Positions 54,176-63,820 of a DNA stretch of 64,000 bases are shown one piece after another. Both the position numbers and the translations under genes were made by a program. The stretch is from Anderseniella sp963759095 (GTDB taxonomy: Bacteria; Pseudomonadota; Alphaproteobacteria; Rhizobiales; Aestuariivirgaceae). The notes beneath the pieces were generated by a model. That model did no database searches. It was not told the DNA's origin and worked only from the letters and a program-made list of their open reading frames with translations. Each line of letters opens with the position of its first letter. The first letter of the stretch is position 1. The DNA lies in the NCBI GenBank assembly GCA_963759095.1, contig CAVWYF010000032.1, positions 1 to 64,000 of the forward strand. The letters are read 5' to 3'.

Positions 54176-54442
54176 CTAGAGCCGTTCACGCTCAGATAGA
54201 ATCGTTGGATGGCCCAAATCAGTTCACTCGGCTAGGCGCAAAGCGAAGCGCGATGTGGGGCATCGGGCAAGCTTTGCAACAACGCCGATGGACTGATTTG
54301 GGCCACCGAAGGCAGGATTTCTGCGCCCGCTGGACAGCGTTACGCCTCTCTTATGGTCAACCAGACCAGGGCGGGAGCCGTGCCTTGCCAGCAAACGCAG
54401 AAAACCGGTCGAACGCTTCTATCTGAGCGTGAACGGCTCTAG
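54176..54442. mobile_element. MITE-like element with 31-base terminal inverted repeats and TA borders
   Basis: The left end (54176-54206) and right end (54412-54442) are reverse complements over 31 bases with one mismatch, reading from CTAGAGCCGTTCACGC inward. If the bordering TA dinucleotides are target duplications, the element proper spans 54179-54439, as for Tc1/mariner or IS630-type MITEs. Inside lies a second inverted repeat, GGCCCAAATCAGT with ACTGATTTGGGCC. It encodes no protein. It splits the space between rnr and DUF983, which is compact in the rest of the cluster. Confidence 0.8.
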
Positions 54443-54480
54443 AGCAATATGGGTTCAGGTGAACCCAAAAATCATCCTGA
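54438..54480. repeat. palindromic element, copy 3, adjoining the MITE-like element
   Basis: TAGAGCA is followed by TGGGTTCA-GG-TGAACCCA (perfect eight-base arms) and AAAATCATCCTGATC. The last part is the reverse complement of the left part of copy 2 (GATCAGGAT...TTTTGG). The rnr stop codon (54472-54474) and its last codons lie inside it. Confidence 0.7.
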
Positions 54481-56754
54481 TCTACCGGCCGGTCTGCGCT
54501 GCCTTGATCCCGGTTTCTTCGTTTTGGTGCCAGGTCTTCCACGTTTGTGTGAGTGTTGTCTTCTGCCGGCAGGCTTGCCTGCGGTGCCTTTCGACAACAT
54601 CTCAAATCTAAGCCCGCCTGCCAACGGTGTCACTTCCAGCAAACGTACGTCCACCATATCGCCCATGCGAAAGGTTTCACCGCTGCGTTCACCCACCATG
54701 GCCATGGCCTGCTCGTCATGCACAAAGTAATCCTGTCCCAATGTGGAGGCTGGGATGAAACCGTCTGCACCGCTGTCTGTGAGTGTCACAAACAGTCCCG
54801 CCTTGACCATGCCGCCGATGCGGGCCTTGAAATCAGCACCTATGTTTCCTGACAGGTAATGGGCGATCAAACGATCGGTAGTTTCGCGTTCAGCCAACAT
54901 GGCGCGGCGCTCTGTCATGCACAAAATGCCTGCCAGTTCTTCCAACGACGCCATGTCTTCACTGCTCAATCCGTCATCGCCAAGGTTGAGCGCGCTGATC
55001 AGTGCGCGATGTACGATGAGATCGGCATAGCGTCGGATGGGGGAGGTGAAGTGAGCATAGCGGCGAAGGTTCAGGCCAAAGTGACCCTGATTGTCCGGCG
55101 TATATACGGCCTGGGCCTGTGACCTCAGCACGGTTTGAGACACCAAGTGTTCGTTTGCACCGCCCCGCGCGGCTTCCAGTATCCGGTTAAAGTGCTGCGG
55201 TTGCATCACAACGCCTTTCGGGGCCGACAGGCCCAGCGTAACCAGGAATTTTGCCAGCGCATCGATCTTTTCCGGAGCAGGTGCCTCGTGCACCCTGAAC
55301 ACCAGAGGCGTGCTGCTCTTCTCCAGCACTTCCGCCGCCGCCACATTGGCCTGAATCATGAATTCTTCGATGAGTTTGTGCGCGTCAAGCCGGTCAGGCG
55401 TGGTGACACGCTCTACCCGGCCTTCAGCGTCAAGCACCAGTTTGCGTTCCGGCAGGTCCAGCTCAAGCGGCTGGCGCTTGTCACGTGCCTTCTTCAGAGC
55501 CTGGTAAGCCCGCCACAACGGCTTCAGCACCGGCTCGAGCAGTGGACCCGTTACATCATCGCTGCGGCCATCCATGGCGGCCTGAGCCTGCGCATAGGAA
55601 AGTTTTGCGGCAGACTTCATCCAGATGCGATCAAAGCTGTGGTTTAACTTCCGGCCGGCCTTGTCGAACGTCATGAAGCAGGCAAATGCAGGACGATTCT
55701 CCAGCCCGCGCAATGAACACAGATCCGTTGACAGGCGTTCCGGCAACATCGGCACAACACGATCGGGAAAATAGACCGAGTTTCCCCGAACCCTGGCTTC
55801 CTTGTCGATGACACTGCCGCCACGCACATAAGCTGCAACATCGGCAATTGCCACGATCACCTTGAAGCCGCCCTTGTTGGCAGGATCATCGTCCGGCGCT
55901 GCCCATACCGCGTCATCATGATCGCGGGCATCTGGCGGATCGATTGTAATCAGGGGAACGTGTCTCAGGTCCTTGCGGCCTTTGGGTGGCTTGAGTTCTT
56001 TCAGCGCCTCGGCAGCTGCTACCACGTCTTTTGTAAATTGATCAGGTATGCCGTGTTGATGTATGGCCACCAGAGAAATATTGCGCTGATCAGCAGCATC
56101 ACCCAGGCGCTCGACAATGCGGACCTGCGCAAACCCACGCCCACGTTCCCGGGTGATTTCAGCACGAACCAGTTCGCCTTTTTGCGCGCCGCCGTCATCA
56201 CCGCGTGCAACTTCAAATTCCAGCCTGTCCTTGCGGTTGGCAGATAATACCCGACCGCTGCCACGCGAGGAGGGTTGATACACGCCCACGACGTGACCCT
56301 TCGCACCCTGTAATTTGCGTATTATGCGCGCTTCATACGGATAGGTCGCATCATTGGTAGGTGAGATACGACACAGCAGTTGATCTCCGATACCCGGTGG
56401 CTTTATCGACGAGGAACGGTTGCGTCCCGTGGATGTCTGGATGATTATTTTTGGAAGTGCTTCTCCCTCGCGTGCCCACTCAGCCGGTTCGCCGAAAAGT
56501 TCACCATCGGAATCAACACCTGCGACACGCACCACTGTTACCGGCGGCAGTCCTGCAGCATCAGACATCCGTTTGCGCCGGGTCGCAATCAGGCCGTCAT
56601 CAGCCATCTTGCGCAGGATTTTCTTCAGTTCGACACGGTCTGCACCCTTGACCCCGAAAGCGCGGGCGATCTCGCGTTTGCCCACTTTGGAATCTGCCGT
56701 CTTGAGAAACTCGACGATCTGGTCGGGCGACGGCAGGCCGTGGCTTCGTGCCAT
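54472..56754 (-). CDS. rnr: ribonuclease R
   Basis: A 760-residue 3'-5' exoribonuclease that degrades structured RNA. Cold-shock domains at the N-terminus are followed by the RNB domain with the metal-binding DPPDARDHDDAVW, an S1 domain (about 640-725) and a basic Lys/Arg/Gly-rich tail. The final three residues and stop are supplied by the palindromic element, so the tail was probably altered by its insertion. The start is one base from the topA stop. DUF983, NUDIX and rpmG follow. Confidence 0.96.
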   Translation of the reverse strand: MARSHGLPSPDQIVEFLKTADSKVGKREIARAFGVKGADRVELKKILRKMADDGLIATRRKRMSDAAGLPPVTVVRVAGVDSDGELFGEPAEWAREGEALPKIIIQTSTGRNRSSSIKPPGIGDQLLCRISPTNDATYPYEARIIRKLQGAKGHVVGVYQPSSRGSGRVLSANRKDRLEFEVARGDDGGAQKGELVRAEITRERGRGFAQVRIVERLGDAADQRNISLVAIHQHGIPDQFTKDVVAAAEALKELKPPKGRKDLRHVPLITIDPPDARDHDDAVWAAPDDDPANKGGFKVIVAIADVAAYVRGGSVIDKEARVRGNSVYFPDRVVPMLPERLSTDLCSLRGLENRPAFACFMTFDKAGRKLNHSFDRIWMKSAAKLSYAQAQAAMDGRSDDVTGPLLEPVLKPLWRAYQALKKARDKRQPLELDLPERKLVLDAEGRVERVTTPDRLDAHKLIEEFMIQANVAAAEVLEKSSTPLVFRVHEAPAPEKIDALAKFLVTLGLSAPKGVVMQPQHFNRILEAARGGANEHLVSQTVLRSQAQAVYTPDNQGHFGLNLRRYAHFTSPIRRYADLIVHRALISALNLGDDGLSSEDMASLEELAGILCMTERRAMLAERETTDRLIAHYLSGNIGADFKARIGGMVKAGLFVTLTDSGADGFIPASTLGQDYFVHDEQAMAMVGERSGETFRMGDMVDVRLLEVTPLAGGLRFEMLSKGTAGKPAGRRQHSHKRGRPGTKTKKPGSRQRRPAGRSG

Positions 56755-56755
56755 A

Positions 56756-59362
56756 TCAGCCTTCTGCTTTCGTCACGGTTTTTTTCGCAGCCTTTTTCTT
56801 GGCCACCTTCTTGGCAGGTTTTTTCTTTGCTGCCTTCTTCTTGGGTTTGGCGCCGCCTTTGGCTGTAATCAGTTCAACGGCCTGCTCCATTGTGACATTT
56901 TCAGGCGTTATGTCTTTCGGCAATGTCGCATTGATCTTGCCAAACTTGACATAGGGGCCATAGCGGCCATCCATCACCAGTACGTTGCCGCCACCATCAG
57001 GGTGGGCACCGAGATCTTTCAGGGCGCTTTGCTGGCCACGTTTCCCGCGGCTGGCGACTTTCTCGGCTATGAGGTCAACCGCACGGTTGAGGCCGACATT
57101 AAAGATTTCTTCAAAATCACTGAGGTTGGCATAAACACCTTCATGCAGCACGAACGGCCCGTATCGGCCCAGGCCCGCGGTTATGGATTTGCCGCTTTCC
57201 GGATGCAGACCAACTTCACGCGGCAGCGACAACAGCCGCAAGGCGAACGCCAGATCGATTTCATCGGGCTTGATGGTTTTCGGAATGGACGAGCGCGGTG
57301 GTTTCTCACCGTCTTCAGCCTTGCCCAACTGCACATAAGGACCAAAACGTCCGTCATGGCGGGTGATCGGTTGTCCGGTTTCCGGATCCTGGCCCAGCAC
57401 AATACCATCGGCCGGGACAAGAGACGCATCGCCTTCTCCGGGCGTGCCAAGCTGCTTGGTGAACCGGCACTCCGGATAGTTGGAACAACCGACAAAGGCA
57501 CCGAATTTGCCCAGCTTCAGTGACAGCTGGCCATTGTCACAGGACGGACATGCCCGGCGATGGGTGCCATCCTCGCGCTCCGGAAACACGTGGTTTTCGA
57601 GAAGATCATTCAGGGCATCCAGGACATGGGTCACCCGGAGTTCCTTGGTGCCGTCGATCTGGTTGGAGAAATCCTGCCAGAAGTCACTCAGAAGCTGCTT
57701 CCAGTTTTTGTTGCCGGCCGACACAAGGTCCAGTTGTTCTTCCAGATCAGCGGTAAAATCGTATTGTACATAGCGTTTGAAAAACGACTCCAGAAACGCC
57801 GTGACCAGCCGTCCCTTGTCTTCCGGTATCAGCCGCTTGGCATCCATGCGAACATAGCCACGGTCTTTCAAGACCGTCAGAATGGCGGTGTAGGTCGACG
57901 GGCGCCCGATACCCAGTTCTTCCATGCGCTTGATAAGTGAAGCTTCCGAATACCGCGGCAGAGGCTCGGTAAAGTGCTGCACCGGTTCTATTTTCTGCGC
58001 CCCGACGACGTCACCCTTGGCAAGTTGAGGAAGGCGTTTGTCGTCTTCGTCCTCGGTATCGTCCTTGCCTTCTTCATATACTTTCAGGAACCCGTCGAAT
58101 TTCAGCACCGAACCGTTGGCCCGCAGGTTATATGGTTTGCCATCATTGCCTGTGGTGGTGATGTCGGCACTGGTGCGCTCGAAGTCGGCGCTTTCCATCT
58201 GACTTGCCATGGTGCGTTTCCACACCAGTACATAGAGGGCATACTGGTCTGCATCCAGCACACTGCGGACTTCCTCGGGCGCGCGCGACAGTTCCGTTGG
58301 CCGGATTGCTTCGTGGGCCTCCTGGGCGTTCTTGGCCTTGGATTTGTATACCCTTGGTGCCGACGGCAAATAGGGTTCACCATAGGTCGACTGAATGACA
58401 TTGCGGGCTGCTGCAATTGCCTCATTTGCCATCTGCACGCCGTCTGTACGCATGTAGGTGATGAGGCCGGTAACTTCGCCGTTCAGCGTAACGCCCTCAT
58501 ACAGTTTTTGCGCAACCTGCATGGTGCGTTGCGAGGAAAAACCGAGCTTGCGTGATGCTTCCTGCTGCAGGGTGGACGTCGTGAAAGGTGGTGACGGATG
58601 ACGCTTTGCCGGTTTGGTTTCAACCGACCCGACCATGAACCGGGCATCTTTCAATGCCGCCTCAATGGCACGCGCAGCTGTTTCATTGCCGATGTCGAGC
58701 TTGTTCAGCTTCTTGCCGTCAATCGCCTGCAGACGGGCAGCAAAGGCCTGTCCGGCGCCCGTCTTCATGGCGGCTTCAATTGTCCAGTACTCGTCCTTGA
58801 TGAACGCTTCAATTTCCAGCTCACGTTCGCAGATAAGGCGCAACGCAACTGACTGAACGCGACCGGCAGAACGCGCTCCCGGCAGCTTGCGCCACAGCAC
58901 CGGAGACAGATTGAAGCCAACAAGGTAATCAAGCGCGCGCCGGGCCAGGTAGGCTTCAACCAACGCATCATCGATCTGGCGCGGATTTTTCATCGCGTCC
59001 AGCACGGCAGTCTTGGTTATGGCATTGAACACAACCCGCTCGACACTCTTGTCCTTCATGGCGCCCTTGCGATTGAGCACCTCGAGAACATGCCAGGAAA
59101 TGGCTTCGCCCTCACGATCAGGGTCAGTTGCCAGTATCAGTTTGTCGGCTGTCTTAAGCGCGGTTGCGATATCGCCGAGCCGTTTGGACGATTTCGAATC
59201 CATTTCCCAAAGCATTGCAAAATCGTCATCGGGTTTGACCGAGCCATCCTTGGCCGGCAGGTCACGGATATGGCCATAGGAGGCCAGGACGTGATAGTCG
59301 CTGCCCAGATATTTATTGATGGTCTTTGCTTTTGCGGGCGATTCTACGACAACTATATTCAT
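56756..59362 (-). CDS. topA: DNA topoisomerase I
   Basis: A type IA topoisomerase of 868 residues that relaxes negative supercoils. The Toprim domain begins MNIVVVESPAKAKTINKYLG; the catalytic Tyr is in GLITYMRTDGV. A C4 zinc finger (CPSCDNGQL...GCSNYPEC) follows near 600, then topoisomerase C-repeats and a lysine-rich tail (KPKKKAAKKKPAKK). The start is taken at MNIVV (59362). It lies one base upstream of rnr. A gap of about 190 bases separates it from dprA. Confidence 0.97.
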   Translation of the reverse strand: MNIVVVESPAKAKTINKYLGSDYHVLASYGHIRDLPAKDGSVKPDDDFAMLWEMDSKSSKRLGDIATALKTADKLILATDPDREGEAISWHVLEVLNRKGAMKDKSVERVVFNAITKTAVLDAMKNPRQIDDALVEAYLARRALDYLVGFNLSPVLWRKLPGARSAGRVQSVALRLICERELEIEAFIKDEYWTIEAAMKTGAGQAFAARLQAIDGKKLNKLDIGNETAARAIEAALKDARFMVGSVETKPAKRHPSPPFTTSTLQQEASRKLGFSSQRTMQVAQKLYEGVTLNGEVTGLITYMRTDGVQMANEAIAAARNVIQSTYGEPYLPSAPRVYKSKAKNAQEAHEAIRPTELSRAPEEVRSVLDADQYALYVLVWKRTMASQMESADFERTSADITTTGNDGKPYNLRANGSVLKFDGFLKVYEEGKDDTEDEDDKRLPQLAKGDVVGAQKIEPVQHFTEPLPRYSEASLIKRMEELGIGRPSTYTAILTVLKDRGYVRMDAKRLIPEDKGRLVTAFLESFFKRYVQYDFTADLEEQLDLVSAGNKNWKQLLSDFWQDFSNQIDGTKELRVTHVLDALNDLLENHVFPEREDGTHRRACPSCDNGQLSLKLGKFGAFVGCSNYPECRFTKQLGTPGEGDASLVPADGIVLGQDPETGQPITRHDGRFGPYVQLGKAEDGEKPPRSSIPKTIKPDEIDLAFALRLLSLPREVGLHPESGKSITAGLGRYGPFVLHEGVYANLSDFEEIFNVGLNRAVDLIAEKVASRGKRGQQSALKDLGAHPDGGGNVLVMDGRYGPYVKFGKINATLPKDITPENVTMEQAVELITAKGGAKPKKKAAKKKPAKKVAKKKAAKKTVTKAEG

Positions 59363-59554
59363 GGTGAAGCGGATAATCCTGTGCTTAAAGCGAACCCTGC
59401 ACATGGTGCGGGGGTTGTTTCAGGTCAAGCGTCATAGGGCCAAACGACCGCTTCGCGCAAGAACCTTGGACAATGATAATTGGGTAACCTGCCTGAAACG
59501 GCTCCGGTTGCCCCGGTCGATATGGCAGAATTCGCTGTTACGGCGGAACCCGCG

Positions 59555-60736
59555 CTAGACAATAAGTGAAACTCTTTGTCCGGGGTGTCTTTCCAGACGC
59601 CCGGTCAGATCAAGTTCCATTATCACCATCTGCACGAGCCGGGACGGCAGCGCGGATTCCCGTACAACAACATCTACTTCGACCGGATCAGGACCCAGCA
59701 GATCCATTATGGTTTGCCTGTGGCTATCCGCTATCTTCAGGTTATCGCGTAGTGCTGTGCCTGTACTGTGCCCATTCTCCTTCCGATGTTGGCTCGCCCC
59801 GGAGACAGTTGGACGCTGCGGCTGATTATCGTGGCCGCTGCCTTGTGCATATAAATGACTGCGTTCGAGAACATCGAGGACATCGCGGGGTGATGTCACC
59901 AGCATCGCGCCATCCTGAATCAACCTGTTTGTACCCTCAGATCTTGGATCGAAAGGGGAGCCCGGCACGGAAAACACGTCGCGGCCGATCTCATTGGCCA
60001 GACGCGCCGTGATCAGCGAGCCCGACCGCATGGCTGCTTCTATCACGACAACGCCAGCCGCCAGACCCGCAATGATCCTGTTCCGCCGCGGAAACAGTTC
60101 GGCCCGCGGTTGCGTGCCCGGCGGCATTTCTGAAACGATACAGCCGTTAGATGTGATTTTTTCATGAAGGTCGGCATTTTCAGGTGGATAAACCACGTCA
60201 AGGCCGGTCGCAATAACAGCAATCGTGCCTTGATCAAGTGAAGCCTCGTGTGCAGCTGTGTCTATGCCCCGCGCCAGGCCCGATGCAATTAACCAGCCGG
60301 ATTGTCCAAGACCTTTGGCAACATCGCGGGCAAAGCGCTTGCCATTGGCAGATGAATTGCGCGACCCGACGATAGCGCACGTGGGCTGGAGCAGCAGATC
60401 TGTTTTACCCGCAACAAACAATACAGGCGGCGGGTTGACAGTTTGCGCCAGAAGCAGCGGGAAACCCGGTTCACCATGCGTTATGATCTTCCCATCACAG
60501 GCGTGTGTCCTTTCGACGTCCCGCAGGGCGCGTTCTCGCGAATACAGTCTGACACGGCGGCCCCTGGTAACACCTGAGGCCAGATCGGGCAGGGCGGTTA
60601 TGGCTTCTGCTGCCGAATTGTAAATCTCCAGCAACTGGTGATAGGTCGCCGGTCCGATATTGTCGCTTTGCGACAATTGCAGTCGAGATAACCGCTCTTC
60701 ATCTGAAATGTCTGACGGCTTCGCAATATCGCTCAT
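59555..60736 (-). CDS. dprA: DNA-processing protein DprA
   Basis: A 393-residue single-strand DNA-binding protein that loads RecA in transformation. A SAM-like N-terminal domain (about 1-70) is followed by the Rossmann core with AIVGSRNSSANGKRFARDVA, SGLARGIDTAAHEASL and FPRRNRIIAGLA, and a C-terminal winged helix (DPVEVDVVVRESALPSRLVQMVIMELDL). The start overlaps the plsY stop by four bases. topA lies downstream, the usual order in this order of bacteria. Confidence 0.95.
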   Translation of the reverse strand: MSDIAKPSDISDEERLSRLQLSQSDNIGPATYHQLLEIYNSAAEAITALPDLASGVTRGRRVRLYSRERALRDVERTHACDGKIITHGEPGFPLLLAQTVNPPPVLFVAGKTDLLLQPTCAIVGSRNSSANGKRFARDVAKGLGQSGWLIASGLARGIDTAAHEASLDQGTIAVIATGLDVVYPPENADLHEKITSNGCIVSEMPPGTQPRAELFPRRNRIIAGLAAGVVVIEAAMRSGSLITARLANEIGRDVFSVPGSPFDPRSEGTNRLIQDGAMLVTSPRDVLDVLERSHLYAQGSGHDNQPQRPTVSGASQHRKENGHSTGTALRDNLKIADSHRQTIMDLLGPDPVEVDVVVRESALPSRLVQMVIMELDLTGRLERHPGQRVSLIV

Positions 60737-61362
60737 GACGGTTTGGGTTTGGAGCCAATGCGCGCTTCTTCACCTTTAATCAGCCGCATGATGTTTTCCC
60801 GATGGGTTAGGTAAACAATGCATGTCATGGCAAGAAGCGCGAGCGCCAGTTTCATATTGCCGGTGTAAAATCCGTAAGCTGGCACAGCCAGTGACGCCAA
60901 TAACGCAGCGAGTGATGAATATCGCAGCGAGACGGCAAGCGTCAGCCAGATGACCGCAAACACGACGAGAAATGGCCAGCCAAAACCCAGCAAAATTCCA
61001 ACATAGGTGGCAACACCTTTTCCGCCCTTGAATCCTAGCCATATCGGCAAAATGTGGCCTATAAACGCACCGAAACCGGCTGCAATTGCCATGTCGATGT
61101 CTGCCAGATACAACGCGGCAACAACCGGCAGCGTTCCTTTAAGTGCATCCAGGAGCAGGGTTGCGGCGGCTGCAGGTTTGCTGCCGGTCCGCAAAACATT
61201 CGTGGCCCCGATATTCCCGGAACCAATCTCCCGGAGGTTTCCGAGGCCGAAGACCCTGGCGACCAGAATGCCAAAGGGAATTGAGCCGCATAAATAGCCC
61301 AGACCAAACCATAGCGAAATCACGCCGAGCAATTGCGGGTTCATTCCAAAAACTGATTCCAT
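60733..61362 (-). CDS. plsY: glycerol-3-phosphate acyltransferase PlsY
   Basis: An inner-membrane enzyme transferring acyl from acyl-phosphate to glycerol-3-phosphate, the first step of phospholipid synthesis. Five membrane helices; family motifs are GSIPFG, GSGNIGATNVLRTGSKP and GHILPIWLGFKGGKGVAT. ATG 61362 (MESVFG) or ATG 61344 (MNPQLLG) could be the start. The stop overlaps the dprA start (ATGA). It lies 53 bases after the pyrC-like gene. Confidence 0.95.
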   Translation of the reverse strand: MESVFGMNPQLLGVISLWFGLGYLCGSIPFGILVARVFGLGNLREIGSGNIGATNVLRTGSKPAAAATLLLDALKGTLPVVAALYLADIDMAIAAGFGAFIGHILPIWLGFKGGKGVATYVGILLGFGWPFLVVFAVIWLTLAVSLRYSSLAALLASLAVPAYGFYTGNMKLALALLAMTCIVYLTHRENIMRLIKGEEARIGSKPKPS

Positions 61363-61415
61363 TCGTCGAGAGCTCCAGCATTTAATGAACAGCACCTGTC
61401 ACACAACAGTACCTG

Positions 61416-62735
61416 TCAGTGATCAGACAGTTTATACACACTGTGGCCGCCGACAATGGTTTCCGTGACACGGCCTTCAAAAGCACGGGTCTCGAAAGTG
61501 GTGTTCCGTGACGCCGATTTGAGCAGGTCTGCGTCAACCACCCAGGGAGCAGTCATGTCAACGATTGCCAAATCGGCATTGCCGCCCTGTTCCAGCCGTC
61601 CGCCCTGGATATTGAGCAGGCGGGCCGGTGCATCGGTCGTTGCCTCGATCAGGCGTTCCAGCGGTAGTTGTTCGGAATGAACCAGAGACAACCCCGCTGA
61701 CAGCAATGTCTCCAGGCCGATTGCGCCGAACGCTGCTTCCGAAAAGGGCACTCTTTTGGTATCGGCATCCTGCGGGTCATGGCTTGAAACGATTACGTCT
61801 ATGGTTCCGTCCGCAACGCCTGCGACAAGCGCCTTGCGATCATCCTCGCGCCTTAATGGCGGGGACAGCTTGAAGAATGTACGATAGGCGCCAATGTCAT
61901 GCTCGTTGAGCGTCAGATGATTGATTGAAACACCGCACGACACCGGCAGGCCTCTGTCCTTGGCATGGCGAATAACTTCAAGCGATGCTGCACAGGAGAT
62001 TTGAGCGGCGTGGTAGGGGGCACCGGTCATCTCGACCAGTCGGATATCACGTTCAAGTGCGATCAGTTCGGCTACAGCCGGAATACCGGGCAAACCCAGT
62101 CGTGTGGCTGCTTCACCTGAATGCATGACACCGCCGGCCAGATCAAAATCTTCAACGTGCTGCACCAGAAGCAGGTTGAAATTACCGGCATATTTCATGG
62201 CCCGGCTCAAAACTTTGGAATTGCGCACCGAACGCACTGCATCTGTGACCGCAACTGCACCGGCTTCCTTGAGCAGGCCGAATTCGGTCATTTTCTCGCC
62301 ATTCAGATCCTGGGTGATAGCCGCCATTGGATAAATCCTGACATCGGCGGTGTCCTGTGCCCGGCGCAGGACAAAATCGATAATGGAAGCGTCATCCATA
62401 ACCGGTTGCGTGTTTGGTTGAATGACGATTGAAGTGACGCCACCTGCTGCGGCAGCCCGTGAGGCGGTTTGCAGTGTTTCCCGGTGTTCTGTCCCCGGCT
62501 CACCGGTAAACACCCGCATATCAACCAGCCCAGGCACCAGCAGTGCGCCTTTGACATCGGTGATATTGGTGCTTTCCGGCAGGCTGGCTCGAGTAACGGC
62601 AGCGCCCATCCATTTGATGACGCCGTCTTCAATCAGGACGCCACCAGTCTGATCCAGTTTTCCGGCGGGATCAAACAGCCTGGCATTTACATAGGCGCGC
62701 CGCTCGGAGGTGGTTGGCGGGGTCCTGGCCATCAC
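61416..62735 (-). CDS. dihydroorotase-like protein without metal ligands (PyrC')
   Basis: An amidohydrolase-fold protein of 439 residues. The position of the metal HxH in active dihydroorotase (DxHxH) reads VDMRVFTGEPGTEHRETL, so both histidines are lost, and the late Asp/His motif reads SSHDPQDADTK. Otherwise the sequence follows type I dihydroorotase to its end. Such non-catalytic homologues (PyrC' / PyrX) are structural partners of aspartate transcarbamoylase in Pseudomonas and other bacteria. It starts inside the last codons of pyrB (ATGATG overlap), supporting a PyrB-PyrC' complex. An active dihydroorotase must be encoded elsewhere. Confidence 0.88.
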   Translation of the reverse strand: MMARTPPTTSERRAYVNARLFDPAGKLDQTGGVLIEDGVIKWMGAAVTRASLPESTNITDVKGALLVPGLVDMRVFTGEPGTEHRETLQTASRAAAAGGVTSIVIQPNTQPVMDDASIIDFVLRRAQDTADVRIYPMAAITQDLNGEKMTEFGLLKEAGAVAVTDAVRSVRNSKVLSRAMKYAGNFNLLLVQHVEDFDLAGGVMHSGEAATRLGLPGIPAVAELIALERDIRLVEMTGAPYHAAQISCAASLEVIRHAKDRGLPVSCGVSINHLTLNEHDIGAYRTFFKLSPPLRREDDRKALVAGVADGTIDVIVSSHDPQDADTKRVPFSEAAFGAIGLETLLSAGLSLVHSEQLPLERLIEATTDAPARLLNIQGGRLEQGGNADLAIVDMTAPWVVDADLLKSASRNTTFETRAFEGRVTETIVGGHSVYKLSDH

Positions 62736-63703
62736 GCACCGGCCTTGCTTGAGGGTTCGAGATTTCGCGACAGGGCATCGAGAACTGCCATGCGCGCCGC
62801 CACTCCCATTTCAACCTGTTCGCGAATGACCGACTGAACCCCATCGGCAACGATGGAGTCTATTTCCACGCCTCGGTTCATCGGGCCCGGGTGCATCACA
62901 AGTGCGCCCTTGTTGGCTATCGCAAGCTTTTCCTGATCGAGGCCGAAGAACCGGTAATATTCGCGCGCAGACGGAATGAAGCTGCCGTTCATGCGCTCAA
63001 GCTGTAGCCGTAACATCATGACAACATCGGCGCCTTTCAGGCCTTCGCGCATATCTGTAAAAATCTCAGTTCCGAGATTTTCCGCGCCGGAGGGCAAAAG
63101 TGTCGGCGGCGCAATCAGCCTCAGGCGAACATTCATCTTTGACAGCAATGCAATATTGGACCGTGCGACACGCGAATGGGCAATGTCGCCGCAAATTGCA
63201 ACCGTCAACCCCTCGAGGCGTTTCAGATGGCGGCGGATGGTGAGCGCATCAAGCAATGCCTGGGTTGGATGTTCATGCTGGCCGTCGCCTGCATTTATAA
63301 CCGCACAAGAAACCTTTTGAGCCAAAAGTTCGACAGCGCCTGACGACTGATGACGCACAATGAGCAGGTGAGGGCGCATGGCGTTGAGTGTCATCGCTGT
63401 ATCCAGCACCGTTTCTCCCTTGGCAAGCGAGGACGCGCTGACCGCCATATTCAGAACATCCGCCCCCAAACGCTTGCCCGCGAGTTCGAACGAACTTTGC
63501 GTGCGGGTCGAGTTTTCGAAGAACAGGTTTATCTGGGTGAGGCCCTTGAGAATTTTGCCGTGCTTGCTGCCCTTGCGGGTGTCATCTGCATACTTGTCGG
63601 CGAGGTCCAGCAGAGCGCCAATCTCGGTTGGCGACAGGTCTGCGATGCTGAGCAGGTTGTCGCTCTTGATGAAGGGGCGGGGTGCTGAAGATGTCTTGGC
63701 CAT
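62732..63703 (-). CDS. pyrB: aspartate carbamoyltransferase catalytic subunit
   Basis: Condenses carbamoyl phosphate and aspartate in pyrimidine synthesis. A 323-residue protein with FFENSTRTQSSFE (carbamoyl-phosphate site), GDGQHEHPTQALLD, GDIAHSRVARSN and HPGPMNRGVE. The start is taken at MAKTSSAPRPF (63703); a longer form to 63775 is not supported. The 3' end overlaps the pyrC-like gene by four bases. No pyrI is present, as expected for the PyrB-PyrC' type. First gene of the minus-strand run to rpmG. Confidence 0.96.
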   Translation of the reverse strand: MAKTSSAPRPFIKSDNLLSIADLSPTEIGALLDLADKYADDTRKGSKHGKILKGLTQINLFFENSTRTQSSFELAGKRLGADVLNMAVSASSLAKGETVLDTAMTLNAMRPHLLIVRHQSSGAVELLAQKVSCAVINAGDGQHEHPTQALLDALTIRRHLKRLEGLTVAICGDIAHSRVARSNIALLSKMNVRLRLIAPPTLLPSGAENLGTEIFTDMREGLKGADVVMMLRLQLERMNGSFIPSAREYYRFFGLDQEKLAIANKGALVMHPGPMNRGVEIDSIVADGVQSVIREQVEMGVAARMAVLDALSRNLEPSSKAGA

Positions 63704-63820
63704 TAAAAGCGTGTCTATAGGCACGCTTTGGAGCAAGTGCAAGCATGAATGGTGCAAGTTGGTTAGCGTGTGCACAGCTTACTGTGCCAAACGCGCCCAG
63801 ATGATAGATTGACCCTGGAC

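Noticed and set aside
54085..54426. A 113-codon plus-strand open frame over the MITE-like element
   Set aside because: It is formed by the element itself; its end ALPANAENRSNASI is the translated inverted end, not a conserved protein.
56420..57523. A 367-codon plus-strand open frame opposite rnr and topA
   Set aside because: Shadow of topA and rnr; it crosses both gene ends and has no motifs.
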